Source: Fragum whitleyi (taxonomy: Eukaryota; Mollusca; Bivalvia; Cardiida; Cardiidae). From it: DNA of 64,000 nt. Under the pieces are notes generated by a model. It saw nothing but the letters and a program-made list of their open reading frames with translations, did not search any database and was not told the origin of the DNA. Position numbers and translations under genes: made by a program. This document shows positions 63,364 through 64,000 of this stretch, in pieces; the first letter of the stretch is position 1, and every line of letters starts with the position of its first letter. Location of the stretch: the NCBI GenBank assembly GCA_948146395.1, contig OX411547.1:57739066-57803065 (forward strand), read 5' to 3'.

Positions 63364-64000
63364 GTAAATATTCTAATTGTTTTTTCCTGTGTTGTGAAAC
63401 CTTAACTTCAGCTGTGTTACAAAATTAAGTCATTTGTAGCAAGATAATTGAATTTGCATTGAAAGTTTATTTTGAGAAAATGATGAGGTTAATTTCGCAG
63501 AAAATAGTAGTTTTTCGGCACTTTAAAAGTCTTATTAACTATTACTAGTTGTTAAATTTCACCAGAATCTATTGTCAATTCAGTCCAAAAATGAAAGCAA
63601 GAATCTAGTAACATACTTATATTTAAACATCCAAGTAATATATAGTAGTTATAGATGTAAACTCTTAGAAGGTGGCTCTTTGTTGAAGATATCTCAAAAT
63701 TCGTAAATAGATGGAAACAGCTGATAGATAGATACAATGAGGTTTGAGTATATTGAATAAAAGTAAATTTTACTATTTAAAATTACACATATATTGAAGT
63801 TGCCTCTTTTTCTCAGAAGTTTGAAATTTTGTTTGTGTTTTTTCCTCTCCTGAAATTACCCTATTCCCTAACCACCCCTAAATACTTGTTTTGAAAAGTA
63901 GAGTGGCTTCAGTTGTATTTATTTTAGAAATTTGTTTAATTTTAACCAGAAGTCATTTTCAGCAAATCAGGATTTTTGTTTCAATTGTTACAAATCTTAG
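63364..64000. other. Intronic, nothing recognised
   Basis: AT-rich sequence with no exon or repeat signature seen. Confidence 0.5.

Overview
This is nuclear DNA from an animal, most likely a bivalve mollusc. The evidence is short GT..AG exons in long AT-rich introns, several tRNA-headed SINE families, non-LTR retrotransposon fragments, many palindromic MITEs, and many pearl/Helentron-like elements carrying a GTCYGTC microsatellite plus 135-300 bp tandem repeats. The species cannot be named from the sequence. No rRNA, functional tRNA, CRISPR array or prokaryotic operon was seen.

Left part (about 1.3-26.6 kb): a head-to-tail segmental duplication. Unit 1 runs about 1.29-13.1 kb, unit 2 about 13.1-24.2 kb, and a partial unit 3 about 24.2-26.6 kb. 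Units 1 and 2 each carry one intact minus-strand coding exon of exactly 376 codons (9670-10800 and 20654-21784). Each encodes an N-terminal Ras-association (RA) domain of the RASSF7-10 type and an acidic Ser/Asp-rich tail with a repeated FVGE-type motif. The units have since collected private insertions, and the other copy preserves the empty site: LINE fragments, SINEs with 12-14 bp target-site duplications, Helentron-like elements and palindromes.

Middle part (about 26.6-34.4 kb): no convincing coding exon. It has a (GA)n microsatellite and a roughly 1.1 kb tandem duplication. Each duplicated module carries a CRE palindrome, a TCTCGCGAGA palindrome and a GGCCGCCAT (YY1-like) motif, so it looks like a duplicated promoter.

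Right part (34.4 kb to the end): the 5' half of one plus-strand gene. Twelve in-frame exons plus one candidate (1017 nt, 339 codons) encode a charged Arg/Glu/Asp-rich region followed by YEEDFE and poly-Asp. This matches the N-terminal half of DYNC2I1/WDR60, the dynein-2 intermediate chain of retrograde intraflagellar transport. The WD40 part would lie beyond 64 kb. Most of its introns contain mobile DNA.

The most unusual theme is a set of non-autonomous rolling-circle-like elements. At least four subfamilies have unrelated terminal sequences but the same layout: a 5' hairpin, usually followed by an ATTG motif, a GTCYGTC microsatellite, tandem repeats, a 3' copy of the subterminal inverted repeat, and a 3' hairpin followed by CTTG and T. 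Paired changes in the 3' hairpins suggest the fold is conserved. Several palindromic MITE families also keep their self-complementarity while the arm sequences diverge.
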